Both the position numbers and the translations under genes were made by a program. From the NCBI RefSeq assembly GCF_029212375.1, contig NZ_JARGNU010000015.1, forward strand, positions 1-64,000: 64,000 bases of DNA, in the 5' to 3' direction. Below the pieces are notes generated by a model. It was not told where the DNA came from, searched no databases, and saw only the letters and a list, made by a program, of their open reading frames with translations. Shown here piece after piece: positions 27,731-36,355 of this stretch. The stretch is from Zhongshania sp. (GTDB taxonomy: Bacteria; Pseudomonadota; Gammaproteobacteria; Pseudomonadales; Spongiibacteraceae). The stretch's first letter is position 1; each line of letters begins with the position of its first letter.

Positions 27731-28291
27731 ATGACTAAACGAAGTCTTCCAGCCCTAACCTTGGGTGCAAGTATGCTGTTAAGCGTTTCTGCTGCGCAGG
27801 CACAGTCGATGGCATTTGCAAACCTAGGTTTAGTAAATGGCTTGCCTAGCTTATTGGGCACGCTTTCGTCCAGTGGTGGGCAAAGTTTAGGTCCTCTTAC
27901 CGGCGGCATGTACGCTTTAAACAGCGTACTACCTGCCTTGAATGACCTAACAGTCCTTGTTCCAACATCACTTGGCGGCACAGAAATTATCTTTGGATTT
28001 GTGCCCTCTGCGGAAATTCTCCTCACTAATCCCGTCGGCATTTTACAATTTGTTTCAGATGGCGGAAGCATTCTTTCATCTACACTGGGGCCGGTACCCG
28101 CGATACCACTTATATCTCAACCTTTAGCGTTAGGCGAATTGGGGGGGCTTGGAGGTTTTGGGCTGCCAGGCTTAGACAGCCTAGCCCTACCAGCAAATAT
28201 TTTGCCGCTAGACCTACTTAATCCGACTAGTATCATAGATCAAGTTTTAGGGATTGTGTCCGGATTGGCGTCAGCGGTTCCACCATTGTAG
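27731..28291 (+). CDS. Secreted Leu/Gly-rich protein of unknown function
   Basis: 186 aa. A clear Sec signal peptide (cleavage after SAAQA, about residue 24) is followed by an unusually hydrophobic Leu/Gly/Pro/Ser-rich mature chain with no cysteines, including LGELGGLGGFGLPGLDSLALP. There is no C-terminal anchor. It is the only plus-strand gene amid the island and has site D upstream and a strong terminator 97 nt downstream. An extracellular or surface role in contact with the hydrophobic substrate is possible; no family was recognised. Confidence 0.7.
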   Translation: MTKRSLPALTLGASMLLSVSAAQAQSMAFANLGLVNGLPSLLGTLSSSGGQSLGPLTGGMYALNSVLPALNDLTVLVPTSLGGTEIIFGFVPSAEILLTNPVGILQFVSDGGSILSSTLGPVPAIPLISQPLALGELGGLGGFGLPGLDSLALPANILPLDLLNPTSIIDQVLGIVSGLASAVPPL

Positions 28292-28388
28292 GCACACTTG
28301 GAAGCACGCGTTATTTTAATCAAGCCCTTCACTTTCGCTCATATCGTGATGACGGGCAAGTGCAACCATTAAGACCCATTTCGTCATT

Positions 28389-28413
28389 GCGAGCCGCCGC
28401 GGCTCGCTTTTTT
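28389..28413 (+). terminator. Rho-independent terminator of the secreted-protein gene
   Basis: GCGAGCCGC and GCGGCTCGC form a near-continuous 19-nt palindrome (28389-28407), followed by six T on the plus strand. Confidence 0.88.
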
Positions 28414-28424
28414 AATATTTCCGC

Positions 28425-29174
28425 TTAAATCGCTCGGTGCATTTGGGCGACTGGCACTTGCGCAAGCTGCCGCTTTTTCTCGGTGCTCGCCGCTTTAAGG
28501 GTAATCACGCTCATCGTAATGATCCAACCAAAAAACACAAACCACACAAACCAGAACGAGATCGCGCCGTCATAGGCAAACGGGCCGGTATAAAAGAACT
28601 CAACAAGCCCTGCGGGAACAATCAGAAGCGCTGTCCATAAATTTAAAAAGCCCACCCAACGTGGAAAAATAGGGACGGGGTTTTTGTCGCCAAGTATCGC
28701 CACGGCGATTAGCACCATAAATATTGCAAAGGGCGGCCAGCTTAGAATAAAAACAAACCACACGTAGTCATTGGCTAGCTGTAAAAAGGCAGGATCAAGC
28801 GACTCGGGTCTAAACGCCAAGGCCGCCCACGTAATTGGCATAAGTAGAAAAAACACATAGCCGCCACCGGCGTTGGCAATAGCGGTATAGCTCAATACCG
28901 GCATGCCCCGCTCCATTTTTTTCATAAAAAAGATAATGGACATTGACCAAGTGAGGTAGAAGGTAAAGCCAACGCACTCGATTAAAGTACCCAAGCGGAT
29001 GGCCATTTTGCGGTCGATGTAGATTTGCGCGATTTCGTCGGCGCTTAATGCCGGCGATGGCGGCGGAATAAAGCCCATCAACCAGCCTTGCGCAACAATT
29101 AAAGAGATGACCAACACAATACCCGACCACGCCATTAAACTGACCACGCGCGTGTTCATATACTCGTCTTGCAT
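28425..29174 (-). CDS. Hypothetical six-helix membrane protein
   Basis: 249 aa with about six transmembrane helices. A short loop between the first two contains PPPSPALSADEIAQIYIDRKMAIRLGT. The pattern resembles uncharacterised membrane proteins found next to steroid or terpene catabolism genes, from memory. It is probably last of a four-gene operon that starts at the phosphotransferase (66 nt after the preceding gene). No enzymatic motif seen. Confidence 0.72.
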   Translation of the reverse strand: MQDEYMNTRVVSLMAWSGIVLVISLIVAQGWLMGFIPPPSPALSADEIAQIYIDRKMAIRLGTLIECVGFTFYLTWSMSIIFFMKKMERGMPVLSYTAIANAGGGYVFFLLMPITWAALAFRPESLDPAFLQLANDYVWFVFILSWPPFAIFMVLIAVAILGDKNPVPIFPRWVGFLNLWTALLIVPAGLVEFFYTGPFAYDGAISFWFVWFVFFGWIITMSVITLKAASTEKKRQLAQVPVAQMHRAI

Positions 29175-29240
29175 AACATCTTTTCCTTATCAGTATTATT
29201 CGATTTTTTGCTAAGCAATGGGATGATAGCGGAATTTTCC

Positions 29241-30167
29241 TTAACCGTATTTACCAACGTAATCCCGCGCAAAGTTAAAGTAGTCGCGATTCCAACAAAA
29301 TTCACACCAGCCTACTCCTTGTTCGCCGTCTACGTCTAAGCGCAGCGCCGCTTCGTTGAGGTACACCATGGGGTCAAATTCTAGCTGAATATCGGCAAAC
29401 GCATTGGCACTTATATTGGCGACCCGCCCCGCTTGGTCCACAACGTGGATCTGCAGCGAACGCTGCATCATGTGCTCGTCGTAGCAAAAATCACACTCTA
29501 GCGTAGCTAGGTGTTCCATCTGGCCATCGCGCCACAGGAAGCCTCGCAATTGGCGACGGCCAAACGATTCCATCTCAAAGAAGTGTACCGAGCAGTTGTT
29601 GGTCACAGCATGGAACCACTTATAGTGCTGGTTTAGTCCCCATATCCGCGGCCCCCATGAGTGGTCGCGAATCAAGAACCCGTTGGCGGCCATTTCATGA
29701 CCATCCACCACCAAGTTTCCGCTAATGCGGCCGTGTTGCTCCGTTCGATTATTGCCAAAATACGGAGGATTTCCGGCTGGGTGCAAACTAAAGGCATAGG
29801 GCGGGTGCAGCGCCTCAAATTTAGCGCGGAACTGAAAGCGTTCGCCCATCCATGCTAATTCCACTGACTGATAAGGCTCGCCTACCGCCATGTGCAATGG
29901 CCCTAGCTGCAAGTTATCAAAGTTGGCTGCTGGGGAAATCTGGCTCGCCACCTGCTCGTGAATATCGCCGTCTATACCGGGTCCGATCAGGGTAGCGAGA
30001 ACTTTGGCCTGACCATCACTCAATACCGCCGGATAAATAAAGCCGGCAATTCCCAGCTCTGGAAACATGAGCATATGCGCCATCGACTCGCGTCCGCCGT
30101 CGTGCAATTTATGCCGAAATGCATGCTCAGTGGGGAAAGCCCGTGCGTCATCCGTAAGCGTAGCCAT
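29241..30167 (-). CDS. Lipocalin/CrtC-like fold protein (DUF7064/7065-like)
   Basis: 308 aa, soluble, no signal peptide, rich in predicted beta-strands. The segments GRISGNLVVDGHEMAANGFLIRDHSWGPRIWG and MESFGRRQLRGFLWRDG match a family of uncharacterised proteins (DUF7064/7065, related in pattern to hydroxyneurosporene-synthase-like hydratases). HDHSWG-type residues are common near the ligand pocket of that fold. AAGGAG precedes the start. It is in the phosphotransferase operon; binding or modifying a lipid-like substrate is a guess from context. Confidence 0.6.
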   Translation of the reverse strand: MATLTDDARAFPTEHAFRHKLHDGGRESMAHMLMFPELGIAGFIYPAVLSDGQAKVLATLIGPGIDGDIHEQVASQISPAANFDNLQLGPLHMAVGEPYQSVELAWMGERFQFRAKFEALHPPYAFSLHPAGNPPYFGNNRTEQHGRISGNLVVDGHEMAANGFLIRDHSWGPRIWGLNQHYKWFHAVTNNCSVHFFEMESFGRRQLRGFLWRDGQMEHLATLECDFCYDEHMMQRSLQIHVVDQAGRVANISANAFADIQLEFDPMVYLNEAALRLDVDGEQGVGWCEFCWNRDYFNFARDYVGKYG

Positions 30168-30181
30168 TATTTTCTCCTTGT

Positions 30182-30730
30182 TTATATTTGTGCGCTGCTG
30201 GCCAGTAACGATTCTATACTGGGCACGGCGTCAGGCTCGGGCTCCCAGCCCTGCAATACGACCAGGGCGCGGTCGCGAAGTAGTTGTTGTTTAGAGTATT
30301 CAAGTACTGCTTGCTCAATGCGCAGCGTCGTTTCTGGTGCCGCGGTCTGCCCAGCTTCGCGAACCATGGCGCCGATCATGTAACGGCAATCGCGCACTGT
30401 GTCACATAGTTCTGCCGGATCAATACGGCTGCCCTCCAAAGCAACATTGGCATCGTTGAGTTGGGTTTGGAACTGACACCGCAGCGTTGCTAAGCTGGCA
30501 TCTTGACTAGCTAAACTGTGTAATTTGCTCATTAACGCTACTGACCGCGCCAGTTCATCGCGATCAAATTGGTACTGTAGCGGCGCTTGATGCTGCATTA
30601 AGCGCAACATGCCAAGTACCAGCTGGGCCTGCTCCACGGCAAGGCTATTACTGGGATCAATGGCGGGAATGACCACATCCAACATTGCTTTGCTCATGCT
30701 TTTCAGTTGAACATCTGTGCGTAGTTGCAT
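30182..30730 (-). CDS. Hypothetical helical protein, 182 aa
   Basis: An all-helical soluble protein with no recognised domain. It starts 2 nt after the phosphotransferase stop, with GAGGAGG as an overlapping ribosome-binding site, and ends 14 nt before the next gene. It is therefore translationally linked to the phosphotransferase. That coupling suggests a partner or accessory subunit, by location only. Confidence 0.7.
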   Translation of the reverse strand: MQLRTDVQLKSMSKAMLDVVIPAIDPSNSLAVEQAQLVLGMLRLMQHQAPLQYQFDRDELARSVALMSKLHSLASQDASLATLRCQFQTQLNDANVALEGSRIDPAELCDTVRDCRYMIGAMVREAGQTAAPETTLRIEQAVLEYSKQQLLRDRALVVLQGWEPEPDAVPSIESLLASSAQI

Positions 30731-30732
30731 GC

Positions 30733-31947
30733 TTAAGCCTCCTCTTCAAGCTGGACGCGCATTTGATCTAAGATCATGGAACCCAAGCCCATCAACCAGC
30801 TAATCAATACGTCTTGGTGGGTTTTACCATTTGACGCAACACGATAACCGCTGCCAATAAGTAAAATGGCTAGGCTGTAATTATTATAAATTTTATACCA
30901 CTGTAGCGATTTGACATTTACGCTAAAGCCCGAGGCGCGTTCGTAGGCGTCGAGAAACTCGGCCTCTGGCAACATGCCACAAACGAGTACAGTTTTACCA
31001 TCGCTATCAAGATTGGCGAAGGCGCGGCTGGTGGTCCACGCTAGGTCTTGATGTCGATCACCAATGCGGCCCAACTCCCAGTCTAACCACGCGGTGATTT
31101 TAGCGTCGTGTTCAGTGAATAAGAAATTGCCCAGCCGGTAATCGGAATGAACAATGACCGGCGCTTGTAATTCGGGCATATTGCGTCGCAACCAATTGGC
31201 GGCAACCCGCAACAGGGGAATATCTTCATCGCTGTCTTCTTCCCAAACCCGCTCCCACCAATCCAATCCCCAAGCGGCGCACTGTGTGCCACTATTTGGA
31301 ATATCAAAGGCGCTGAGCTCGGCCTTGCGCCAGTCGTGGCTATGAATTGCAGCTAAGTGACTGGTAAATTGCGGTGCGAGTATTCGGCGTAATTCTGGGG
31401 TTAACTGCGTGCCGGCACCCGAGACGTTACTGGCCGCATTGGAAGGCTTGGTCACCCCAGTGGCAAAACTACATATTAATGCGGGGTATGGCAGGAACTC
31501 GCCGCCCTCATCGCACCAGAACACGGTGGGAACTGGCACCACGCCAGCCATCGCTTTAATCAATTGAAACTCTCTTAAACGACTCGTTTCAACGATGGAT
31601 TCTGCCGGTTCCATGCGCAAGACCATTGCCGTAGATTCTCGCCCCACTTCGGGTCGGTCCCAGCTCAGGGTAAACGCCATTTGCAATTTTGAGGCGCCAC
31701 CAGACAACCAGCGCGCCTCACTAATAACAAAATCTGATCCAATTTTGCTGTGCAGTAAGCTGCTTACCCCATGGGTGAGTTGCGCCAATGTTACGGGGCT
31801 GTAGCCTGGGCCGGCGCGACGCGCCAACTTGCGGCTTAGCAGCTGATCTATTGACGACTCCACGGTATAGCGGCGACGCAGCTCCGCGATCCACTCCGCA
31901 GACGGGTGGTTTTTATCTGGCCGATTTAAACGATTTTTTATTGTCAT
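30733..31947 (-). CDS. APH-family phosphotransferase (ACAD10/11-like kinase)
   Basis: 404 aa. Kinase-like fold with the catalytic loop HSDYRLGN (267-274) and the metal-binding WLDWELGRIGD (287-297), in which Asp replaces DFG. An N-lobe lysine is likely near 87 (GGASKLQMAF). Such phosphotransferases in degraders phosphorylate hydroxylated acyl-CoA intermediates or other alcohols, as in the ACAD10/11 kinase domains. It is first gene of the operon to 28425, with AAGGAAG before the ATG. The substrate is inferred. Confidence 0.83.
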   Translation of the reverse strand: MTIKNRLNRPDKNHPSAEWIAELRRRYTVESSIDQLLSRKLARRAGPGYSPVTLAQLTHGVSSLLHSKIGSDFVISEARWLSGGASKLQMAFTLSWDRPEVGRESTAMVLRMEPAESIVETSRLREFQLIKAMAGVVPVPTVFWCDEGGEFLPYPALICSFATGVTKPSNAASNVSGAGTQLTPELRRILAPQFTSHLAAIHSHDWRKAELSAFDIPNSGTQCAAWGLDWWERVWEEDSDEDIPLLRVAANWLRRNMPELQAPVIVHSDYRLGNFLFTEHDAKITAWLDWELGRIGDRHQDLAWTTSRAFANLDSDGKTVLVCGMLPEAEFLDAYERASGFSVNVKSLQWYKIYNNYSLAILLIGSGYRVASNGKTHQDVLISWLMGLGSMILDQMRVQLEEEA

Positions 31948-32324
31948 ATTGCCGATCTTCCTTGCCAGCGAAACGGTCTAGAGAATTACCACTTAGCGAC
32001 TAGTTTTTTCCTAGGGAAAATGCAAACAGCTAAGCGCAACGCCAAACCTGCAAAAAAGTATGTAAGAGACTGACGTCAATATCTGCCAGTGCTAGCGATT
32101 TGAACAGCTCAATACTTGTGGGCATGGTGGTCGACATTTGCGCGTCCTCTTAATACCGTATTTTATCTTTATAGTTACGGCTTAGGGTAATGCGAGAGGC
32201 GACAAAATAACCTGCACTAAAGTACGGCCTTAGCCGTATTTCATATGCAGCGACGCGAACAATTACAACTTTTAAAGAAATGTGTTTTTTTGATTCAGCG
32301 CCGCCGCGTTTATTCCGCTAGTGC
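31948..32324. other. 377-nt gap with one possible small ORF
   Basis: Apart from the candidate 35-codon frame at 32030-32137, I see no gene, palindromic operator of the CCAAAC type or terminator. It must contain the promoter of the phosphotransferase operon. Confidence 0.5.
32030..32137 (-). CDS. Possible small protein or leader peptide, 35 aa
   Basis: ATG 32137 preceded by AGAGGA at good spacing, encoding MSTTMPTSIELFKSLALADI and a short tail ending at TAG 32030-32032. It lies about 80 nt upstream of the phosphotransferase start on the same strand, so it could be a leader peptide or the first gene of that operon. It could equally be chance. Confidence 0.25.
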   Translation of the reverse strand: MSTTMPTSIELFKSLALADIDVSLLHTFLQVWRCA

Positions 32325-33719
32325 TTAGTTCCGCCTACTTGCCAGCGCGTGCTGATACTCAGCAAAGGATGCCTGAATACAGCTCATAAAAAATGCAATA
32401 TCGGGAAGAATGTTTTCTGTTGAAATCACATTGAAATACAAGTTGCCATTATAACTAGGGGTAGCAATAAAGAGTCCCATGCCTTCGCCAAGCGGAGGCA
32501 GCCCAAACAGACTTTCCAGTTGATGACCCGCAAAGGTAATCGGCTGGGCCGGGCCGGGCACATTGGATACAAATAAATTACATGCCGAGGCCACCGCCGA
32601 GGTCGCATTAAGTGCTCGAGCAAATAGGTACTGCTCAGCCGCAGGCAAACATTTTGTAAGATCCATAAGCAGGCCAGCGCCCGCTTTTTCTGCCTTGCCG
32701 CGCTGGGTTGCCGCATGGATTTTGGCGAGCCGCGCGGCAGGGTCGGCAATGTTGGTATAAATAGGCGCGGTGAACGCACTTATGCTATTGCCACTATCCG
32801 TGTTATCCGTACCACTTGTGGTGCGTGCATTGACCGGCACCCACGCCACCAAGGACTCGGGCGGTAGGTCTGCATGGTGCGCCAAATAGTGCCGCAACCC
32901 CCCGGCGCAAATCGCCAATACCACGTCATTTACTGTTGCACCGCGGTGAAGTGCTCGCAGCGCATTTAATGCGCTAAACTCTACACGGGTCACATCAAAT
33001 ATTTTCTCGCCTTTAACACTCGCGTTAAATCGGCATGCTGGCACAATCTTGCGCTCAGAGGGTTTGGTATTGAGGTAGTGCTTAGCAGACTCGCTAATGG
33101 CTGAGCGACTGTTATACAGAGAGCCGCCAAATTTCAGTGAGTAGCGAAGGCGATTCGTAGTCGCCTTTAACGCCATTGTTTTCCAAGGTAATGCAGCGGC
33201 GTTTGGTTGGGCCGGCGCGGGAGATTCTGGGCTCGTCAAATAAGCCAGTAATTTGGTAATACCAATCCCGTCAATGGCCACGTGGTGTACTCGCAGGGCT
33301 ATTGTAAAACCCTTTCTGTGAGCGCCATTACAGTGAACACCCGTGAATATTGTCACGTCCCATAGCGGCCGCTCCATGTCCATTGGCTGGGAGTGAAGCG
33401 CGCTGATCGCCTCTTGAAGTTGTCGCCAGTCACCCGGGTCGCTCAAGGCGTACACCGCAAAGTGCTCCTCGTGATTAAAATCTTTATCATCAACCCAATA
33501 CGGATAATCCAGCTCAGCGGGAAGACGCATTAATCGCCGGCGATAAATGGAATGGTGCTGTAATTTGTGCTGCAAATAGCCGCACAGCGCAGCGCTGTCT
33601 ACTTCGCTTGCCGCATCATCTGCCGGCCCATCAAAGTTGAGGAGAACGGTGATATGGTTAAAATTATCGTCGGTTTGGGTGTAGAGAAACTGCGCGTCTA
33701 GCGCCGTTAACTGGTCCAT
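32325..33719 (-). CDS. Wax ester synthase/diacylglycerol acyltransferase (WS/DGAT)
   Basis: 464 aa, standard length. The condensing motif HHVAIDG (145-151) follows the PLW motif (118-120). The C-terminal NVPGP segment and the GLPPLGEGMGLF stretch are typical of bacterial WS/DGAT. The enzyme esterifies acyl-CoA to fatty alcohols or diacylglycerol at the membrane, making storage wax or triacylglycerol. In this island it may store carbon from hydrocarbon oxidation. The gene stands alone, 139 nt from the HAD-PlsC gene. Confidence 0.92.
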   Translation of the reverse strand: MDQLTALDAQFLYTQTDDNFNHITVLLNFDGPADDAASEVDSAALCGYLQHKLQHHSIYRRRLMRLPAELDYPYWVDDKDFNHEEHFAVYALSDPGDWRQLQEAISALHSQPMDMERPLWDVTIFTGVHCNGAHRKGFTIALRVHHVAIDGIGITKLLAYLTSPESPAPAQPNAAALPWKTMALKATTNRLRYSLKFGGSLYNSRSAISESAKHYLNTKPSERKIVPACRFNASVKGEKIFDVTRVEFSALNALRALHRGATVNDVVLAICAGGLRHYLAHHADLPPESLVAWVPVNARTTSGTDNTDSGNSISAFTAPIYTNIADPAARLAKIHAATQRGKAEKAGAGLLMDLTKCLPAAEQYLFARALNATSAVASACNLFVSNVPGPAQPITFAGHQLESLFGLPPLGEGMGLFIATPSYNGNLYFNVISTENILPDIAFFMSCIQASFAEYQHALASRRN

Positions 33720-33858
33720 GTTGGTTCTCGCTTAATGCAATAAAGATATTCGCGCCGGTGTGCCTGCGGCCAGCAATATAAGGGAGCTGGCCAACCATGA
33801 CTTGATACCAGCACGGTGTTTTTCTTCTTTGTAAACCGCTACGTTAAACGTATACCAT

Positions 33859-35304
33859 CTAGCTATTAACGACCTTTGTTGCCTCGCCAAGCGTCGATTT
33901 ATAGAGCGCCTCTATTTTTGCTACGTTCTTGTTCAGATTGGCTTTGGTCCAACGGCTTGTGTCAATCGGTGCCAATATTTCAACCTCTACCGTACCAGGG
34001 TAATACAGGCTGTCGCCCTTTGGCGATACATCCATCGCATTGCGAATAACAATGGGCACAATAGGTACGCCCGCCTGCATGGCGAGGTGAAACGCACCCT
34101 TTTTAAAGGGCAAGATTTGCTTAGCGTGTGTGCGCGTGCCCTCTGGGGCGATCACCACAGAAATTTTCTCATCTTTAATTCTGTCAACGAGCGGCTGCAT
34201 AGCTTCAATGGCGCTCTTACTATTGCTGCGGTCGATCAGGACAACGCCGAACATCTCCATTGCCAAACCAATAAGGGGCATTTTCTTAATCTCGGCTTTT
34301 CCCACGCCAGAGAAATTTCGACGCAAAATTTTTGCGCATATCAAAACGTCAATATCGCTCTGATGGTTAAAAATAAATACCGCGGGCCGCGCTGCCCACA
34401 AATGTTCTTCGCCAACGATATCCAGCTTTAAACCGGCCAGCGCTGCGCCTACATCGGCAAAAAAGGACGCTGAAAAATTTCTCGCCTCTTGCTTTGATCC
34501 GGTTAACGCCCATATTGGCAGACCGGCGACAACCGAGCCGGCAAGGCTAAGCTTGGTGGCGATATTACGCACCGCGCCCAGCACTGGGCTGGCTGACCGG
34601 CTGCGAAAAGTTTGAGTCGGCCAGCCGCGCTGATCGGCAATAAGCCTGAGCTTTTCGCTTGGATTAAGTGGCCGCGGATTACCCACATATTCAAGCAGCT
34701 CTATGTCATCGGTACTGTCGGAGTAAAAATAGCTACGCGCCAAATCGAGACCCTTGGCGGCCGCCAGCTCAAGCGCGGCGTCAACCTTGCCCTGACCAAA
34801 GCACAGTGCCCCGCCCAGCTCTCCAGTAAAAATACCGTTTTGGATTTCCATTGTGCTGCACGCCACATTATCAATCCCGAGATATTTAGCACAGGGTTCT
34901 ACTTGGTAGGGCGTTGCCGAAGATATAATGGCAACGGTATGACCTTTACGCATATGCGCCTCAATTAAGGCGCGGGTTTCTGGAATAATTTTTTTAGCGA
35001 GGTCGCGATCGAAGATTTTTTGTGCGACTACAAGATAGTCCTTTTCTTGTAGTCCTTTCATATTGTGGGCGCAAAGCTGCATTAAAGTAGTAAAGTCGGC
35101 ACTACCCATTCCAAAGCGTGCCATGACCTCAACCGCCGCCAGCATTTCTACTGGTGAGAGATCTCCACGTCGCACTTGCTCCCGAAGAAAACTGAAAACA
35201 GAATAACCAGCGATAATAGTACCGTCGAAATCAAACAGCGCTGAGATATGCGGCCCTGCTGGGGAGGCATCGATTTCGGCGGTAATTTTAGAATGCAGTG
35301 GCAT
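33859..35304 (-). CDS. HAD-IB phosphatase fused to PlsC-type acyltransferase
   Basis: 481 aa. The N-terminal HAD phosphatase has DFDGT (25-29) and SDSTDD (195-200). The C-terminal 1-acylglycerol-3-phosphate acyltransferase has NHQSDID (313-319) and EGTR (388-391). The fusion can provide both acylation of lysophosphatidate and phosphatase steps on the way to diacylglycerol, feeding the WS/DGAT just downstream. It is divergent from the LysR gene. A ribosome-binding AAGGAT precedes the ATG. Confidence 0.9.
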   Translation of the reverse strand: MPLHSKITAEIDASPAGPHISALFDFDGTIIAGYSVFSFLREQVRRGDLSPVEMLAAVEVMARFGMGSADFTTLMQLCAHNMKGLQEKDYLVVAQKIFDRDLAKKIIPETRALIEAHMRKGHTVAIISSATPYQVEPCAKYLGIDNVACSTMEIQNGIFTGELGGALCFGQGKVDAALELAAAKGLDLARSYFYSDSTDDIELLEYVGNPRPLNPSEKLRLIADQRGWPTQTFRSRSASPVLGAVRNIATKLSLAGSVVAGLPIWALTGSKQEARNFSASFFADVGAALAGLKLDIVGEEHLWAARPAVFIFNHQSDIDVLICAKILRRNFSGVGKAEIKKMPLIGLAMEMFGVVLIDRSNSKSAIEAMQPLVDRIKDEKISVVIAPEGTRTHAKQILPFKKGAFHLAMQAGVPIVPIVIRNAMDVSPKGDSLYYPGTVEVEILAPIDTSRWTKANLNKNVAKIEALYKSTLGEATKVVNS

Positions 35305-35403
35305 TGCGCTTATATCCTTATTTATTGTAATCAGGTCAAAAATCCAAGGATATTTGACAACGTAACCATTATTCAGTCCAATACTATTTCTTCTGTAATA
35401 TTT

Positions 35404-35417
35404 GGTTTACGTATACC
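35404..35417. promoter_or_regulatory. Imperfect palindrome upstream of LysR gene
   Basis: GGTTTACGTATACC has two mismatched positions between the arms (GGTNTACGTANACC). It sits 1 nt before the proposed LysR start in the HAD-PlsC/LysR divergent region, so it could be the autoregulatory site. LysR sites are usually T-N11-A, so this is tentative. Confidence 0.35.
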
Positions 35418-35418
35418 T

Positions 35419-36300
35419 GTGAATACCAGCAAACTACGCTACATAGTCGCGGTTGATCACTATGGGTCAATGACTGCCGCTGCCGAGGCTATTCACGTTT
35501 CTCAGCCAAGCTTAACGAGAACCGTCGCCGAACTTGAAAAGGAGCTGGGCGTGGTGTTGTTTGAACGCAGAGCGCGCGGCGTTATAGCAACACCCCAAGG
35601 GCGCTATATTATTGATCGCGCGGCGAGGATACTGGCAGACATCGAACGGCTGAATATGGATGCAAAGGATTACCGAGCCTATCGCGAATCCAATCTGCGA
35701 CTGTGTATATCACCACCGCCGCTGGTTACCTTAATGAATCCCGCGCTACCGCGACTGCTAGCCGCCTACCCGAAGCTTAGAGCTGATCTCAAATCAGTAT
35801 CGACAGAGCGCGCGATAAGCCTGTTAAGAACCGGCGATACCGACCTTATTATTGGCCCTACTCGGGTGCTTGAAGAAAGGCGCGAATTTAATATTATTAT
35901 TTTAAAGCCCTTTGACGTTTGCTGCTTTACTAGGCGTTCGCACCCCTTAGCAAGCAGTAAAACGGTATCGCCACAGCAAATATTGGATTATCCGCTGATA
36001 CTTCCGGAGCGCGCCGGCTCCTCCCCAGAAATCACCAACCGTTTGTTTGGCGATACAGAAATTCCGGCCGATCACCAACTGCATATTATTGGACACTTTC
36101 CATTAGTCTGCGAAGTTGTTGCGGCCACCGACGCTGTAGCCACCGTCGGAGAAGCGTACCGCCACAATAGCGAGTTTTTAAAACGCTTCTCAATTCTACC
36201 CATCAACGCCGCGGACAAACTCAGTGTGTGCTGTGCGCACCGCCACGACTTTGAATTATCGGCGCCAGCGGCGGCGTTAGTTAAAATGCTTGCACGCTGA
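35419..36300 (+). CDS. LysR-family transcriptional regulator
   Basis: 293 aa. The N-terminal winged HTH is MNTSKLRYIVAVDHYGSMTA and AEAIHVSQPSLTRTVAELEKELGVVLFERRARGV. The C-terminal periplasmic-binding-like sensor domain runs from about 90 to 290. The frame opens at 35248, inside the divergent acyltransferase gene, but the HTH begins at GTG 35419, so that is the start. No good Shine-Dalgarno precedes it; it may be leaderless. It is divergent from the HAD-PlsC gene and so a likely regulator of it. Confidence 0.88.
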   Translation: MNTSKLRYIVAVDHYGSMTAAAEAIHVSQPSLTRTVAELEKELGVVLFERRARGVIATPQGRYIIDRAARILADIERLNMDAKDYRAYRESNLRLCISPPPLVTLMNPALPRLLAAYPKLRADLKSVSTERAISLLRTGDTDLIIGPTRVLEERREFNIIILKPFDVCCFTRRSHPLASSKTVSPQQILDYPLILPERAGSSPEITNRLFGDTEIPADHQLHIIGHFPLVCEVVAATDAVATVGEAYRHNSEFLKRFSILPINAADKLSVCCAHRHDFELSAPAAALVKMLAR

Positions 36301-36355
36301 ACGGATTTTTAGTGCGCGTTTTATAATAAATTTTTAATTAAAAATTAGTTTAGCG

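Noticed and set aside
27719-27736. TTG or ATG alternatives near the secreted protein start
   Set aside because: ATG 27731 begins a textbook signal peptide (MTKRSLPALTLGASMLL); alternatives would spoil it.
27517-28071. 184-codon minus-strand frame opposite the secreted protein gene
   Set aside because: It runs antisense to a gene with a clear signal peptide, ribosome start and terminator, and has no recognisable domain.
36301-36355. AT-rich inverted repeat between the convergent LysR and glmS genes
   Set aside because: The stem is made almost only of A and T, lacks a GC core and a clear T-run; not supportable as a terminator.
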